From Steroidobacteraceae bacterium (GTDB lineage: Bacteria > Pseudomonadota > Gammaproteobacteria > Steroidobacterales > Steroidobacteraceae): a DNA stretch of 64,000 nt. The stretch is from positions 1 to 64,000 of the forward strand of contig JALORN010000014.1 in the NCBI GenBank assembly GCA_025458905.1. Direction: 5' to 3'. The notes under the pieces were generated by a model. That model made no database searches, was not told where the DNA came from, and saw only the letters and a program-made list of their open reading frames with translations. A program made the position numbers and the translations under genes. Shown piece after piece: positions 61,845-64,000 of the stretch (its first letter is position 1; every line of letters starts with the position of its first letter).

Positions 61845-63556
61845 GCCGCAGCCCCCGCGTCGATCGGGCCGGACGGCCAGAGTCGGTGCACGAAGTCGCC
61901 GAAGCGTTCCCCGGGCTGGCGGGCGCGTGCCCAGCGCGCGAACAGGGCGTCGATCTCGGCGAGGATCGCCGCTTCGTCGAGGTTCTCGCGGTGCAGGCGG
62001 TTCATCCGCTGGCCGCGCGCATCGCCGCCGACGTAGAGGTTGTAGCGGCCAGGGGCCTTGCCGATCAGCGCGACCTCGGCGAGCTGCGGTCGCGCGCAGC
62101 CGTTCGGGCAGCCGGTCATCCGCGCGAGCAGGGGTTCGCCGGCGAGACCGTTGCGCTCCAGCAGGCGCTCGAGGTGGCCGACGAAGCTCGGCAGGTAGCG
62201 CTCCGCCTCGGCCATCGCCAGCGGGCAGGTGGGCATGGCCACGCAGGCGAGTGCGTCGAGGCGCACCGGCGAGGCGCGCTCGTGCAGGTCGAGGCCGTGC
62301 TCGCGCAGCAGGGCCTCGATCCCGGCGCGTGCCGCCGGCGCGACGTCCGCGATCACGAGGTTCTGGTTCGCGGTGATGCGGAAGTGCCCCTGGTGGATCG
62401 CGGCGATGCGGCGCAGGCCGGTGCGCCAGGGCGCGCCGTCGCGGTCGGCGATGCGGCCGGCGGGGATCCGCAGCGTCACCTGCCACAGGCCGTTCTCGCC
62501 CGCGTACCAGCCGAAGCGGTCGCCGGAGCCGGTGAAGTGGAAGGGGCGCGGTGGCGCGAGCGCGCCGCCGAGGCGTCGCGCCAGCTCCTCGTGGAACCAC
62601 GGCAGGCCGCGATCGTCGATCGTGTACTTGAGGCGCGCGTGCCTGCGGTTGGTGCGGTCGCCGAAGTCGCGCTGGATCCCGACCACGGCCTCGCCGACCT
62701 CGAGCAGGCGCTCGGGCGGCAGGAAGCCGATCACGCTGCCGAGCCGCGCATAGGTCGCCGGTTCCCCGTGGGTCGTGCCCATGCCGCCACCGACCGTCAG
62801 GTCGAAGCCGACGATGCGGCCCGCCTCGACGATCGCGATGAAGCCGAGGTCCTGCGAGAACACGTCGACGTCGTTGACCGGCGGCAGCGCGATCGCCGAC
62901 TTGAACTTGCGCGGCAGGTAGGTGGGGCCGAGGATCGGCTCGGACTCCTCGCCGGCGCCTGCGTCCACCGGGGTCGGGCCCGCGGCCGAGTCGACGTACT
63001 TGCGGCCGTCGAGCCAGATCTCGTAGTAGGCGCGGCTCCTGGGCAGCAGGTGCTCCGAGAGCCGGCGCGACCAGTCGAGCACCTCGGCCTCGAGGGTGCT
63101 GCCGCCGGCGTGGCTGCTGGCCGCGACGTTGCGGTTGACGTCGCCGCAGGCCGCGATGGTGTCGACCAGCGCGGCGTTCATCGCGGCGATGGTCGCCTTC
63201 AGCTCGCGCTTCACGACGCCGTGCACCTGGAAGGCCTGGCGGGTCGTCAGGCGCAGCGTGCCGTTGGCGAACTCGTCCGCGATCGCGTCCATTGCCAGCC
63301 ACTGCCGCGGGGTGGCCGCACCGCCCGGCAGGCGCGTGCGGATCATGAAGCTGTAGGCGGGCTCGAGCTTCTGCTGGCGGCGCTCCTCGCGCAGGTCGCG
63401 GTCGTCCTGCTGGTAGCTGCCGTGGAACTTGATCAGCTGCGTGTCGTCGTCGCGCAGCGCGCCGGTCAGCGGGTCGGCGACGCTCTCGGCGAGCGTGCCG
63501 CGCAGCAGGCGGCTCGCGGTCTTGATCTTCTCGACCGGGGAGGGAGGGGCGCTCAT
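61841..63556 (-). CDS. cysI: Sulfite reductase haemoprotein (beta subunit)
   Basis: 571 residues, as in E. coli (570). Six-electron reduction of sulfite to sulfide. The siroheme-[4Fe-4S] ligands are in CVAMPTCPLA and TGCPNGCARPQ. Others include RLTTRQAFQVHG, DVNRNVAAS and the VGGGMGTTHGEP segment. It lies 66 bases after cysJ. Confidence 0.95.
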   Translation of the reverse strand: MSAPPSPVEKIKTASRLLRGTLAESVADPLTGALRDDDTQLIKFHGSYQQDDRDLREERRQQKLEPAYSFMIRTRLPGGAATPRQWLAMDAIADEFANGTLRLTTRQAFQVHGVVKRELKATIAAMNAALVDTIAACGDVNRNVAASSHAGGSTLEAEVLDWSRRLSEHLLPRSRAYYEIWLDGRKYVDSAAGPTPVDAGAGEESEPILGPTYLPRKFKSAIALPPVNDVDVFSQDLGFIAIVEAGRIVGFDLTVGGGMGTTHGEPATYARLGSVIGFLPPERLLEVGEAVVGIQRDFGDRTNRRHARLKYTIDDRGLPWFHEELARRLGGALAPPRPFHFTGSGDRFGWYAGENGLWQVTLRIPAGRIADRDGAPWRTGLRRIAAIHQGHFRITANQNLVIADVAPAARAGIEALLREHGLDLHERASPVRLDALACVAMPTCPLAMAEAERYLPSFVGHLERLLERNGLAGEPLLARMTGCPNGCARPQLAEVALIGKAPGRYNLYVGGDARGQRMNRLHRENLDEAAILAEIDALFARWARARQPGERFGDFVHRLWPSGPIDAGAAA

Positions 63557-63622
63557 CGCGGGGCTTCCGTGCGTCGGGACCGGCGGCCCGCCGCAGGCGC
63601 GGGACCGGCCCTCGGGTGGGGT

Positions 63623-64000
63623 TCAGTAGACGTCGCGTGCGTAGCGGCGGTCGGCCAGCATCTGGTCGACGTAGGCCCGCGCCGCGTCGGCGTCGCGGCC
63701 GCCGTGCCTGCGCACCACCTCGACCAGCGCCGCGTGCACGTCGGGCGCCATCTTCTGGGCGTCGCCGCAGACGTAGACGTGCGCGCCGCCGTCGAGCCAG
63801 CGCCACAGCTCCGCGCCGCGCTCCGCGATGCGCTGCTGCACGTAGACCCGCTGCGGCGGGTCGCGCGAGAACGCGACGTCCATGCGGTGCAGCGCGCCGC
63901 GCTTCAGCGCCGCGAGCCACTCGGCCTGGTAGAGGAACTCGTCGTCGAAGTGGCGCGCACCGAAGAACAGCCAGTTGCGGCCGGCCGCGCCGGATTCCTC
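63623..64000 (-). CDS. cysJ: Sulfite reductase flavoprotein (alpha subunit), C-terminal part
   Basis: Frame is open to the window edge; 125 codons are visible, the 5' end lies outside. NADPH-ferredoxin reductase-like end: LFFGARHFDDEFLYQAEW, HVYVCGDAQKMAPDVHAAL and the C-terminal RRYARDVY that matches CysJ. First visible gene of the operon. Confidence 0.94.
   Translation of the reverse strand, partial: EESGAAGRNWLFFGARHFDDEFLYQAEWLAALKRGALHRMDVAFSRDPPQRVYVQQRIAERGAELWRWLDGGAHVYVCGDAQKMAPDVHAALVEVVRRHGGRDADAARAYVDQMLADRRYARDVY

Overview
The window comes from a very GC-rich chromosome (roughly 70 % G+C by eye), with densely packed genes and strong third-position G/C, so long false reading frames run opposite most genes. 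Gene content points to a free-living aerobic proteobacterium. Siroheme synthase is fused in the CysG form, and SirB2-, RlpA- and MscL-type genes, a chemotaxis island with CheD, a TonB-dependent receptor and OprB-type porins are present. CysG fusion and SirB2 favour the gamma/beta side. A 5-aminolevulinate synthase (Shemin route) is unexpected there. No tRNA, rRNA, CRISPR array, transposase or phage gene was recognised.

Layout. 1-9549: chemotaxis island on the + strand (cheR, cheD, cheB, OprB-like porin, two methyl-accepting proteins, a second cheB). 9520-13256: small secreted protein, acetyltransferase, DUF894-type exporter, Asp/Glu-racemase-fold enzyme. 13329-20407: TonB receptor, DUF1838 protein, pseudopilin, GGDEF-EAL protein. 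20541-27351: cupin, GPH-type sugar transporter, phytanoyl-CoA dioxygenase-like protein, exported beta-propeller, then a LysR regulator divergent from an exported M24 peptidase. 27370-37703: Cds1-like PLP enzyme, membrane protein, exported double-nitrilase protein, phospholipase D-type synthase, remnant of an amidohydrolase, porin, intact amidohydrolase, membrane protein. 37832-46255: an OmpR/EnvZ-type pair, then two large histidine kinases in one operon on the opposite strand. 46410-48165: hydroxyisobutyryl-CoA hydrolase and maleylacetoacetate isomerase.

48188-51649 is a tight four-gene minus-strand operon: a haem-oxygenase-fold diiron protein, a methyltransferase, a small helical protein and a Rieske oxygenase. 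I cannot assign it to a known pathway. It is followed by sirB2, rlpA-mscL, a 27-residue membrane peptide with its own ribosome binding site, and an acyl-CoA dehydrogenase/SDR pair.

55770-64000 holds the most striking arrangement. Seven minus-strand genes run cysJ-cysI-cysH-cysG-hemC/hemD-like fusion-hemB-hemA (ALAS), with three start/stop overlaps. Together they could carry out nearly everything from glycine plus succinyl-CoA to siroheme, plus the PAPS reductase and sulfite reductase that use it. The hydroxymethylbilane synthase in this operon lacks the cysteine that normally anchors its dipyrromethane cofactor (an aspartate is there instead). It carries only about half of a uroporphyrinogen-III synthase domain at its C-terminus. 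This operon and its odd deaminase are the best candidate for an undescribed system in the window.
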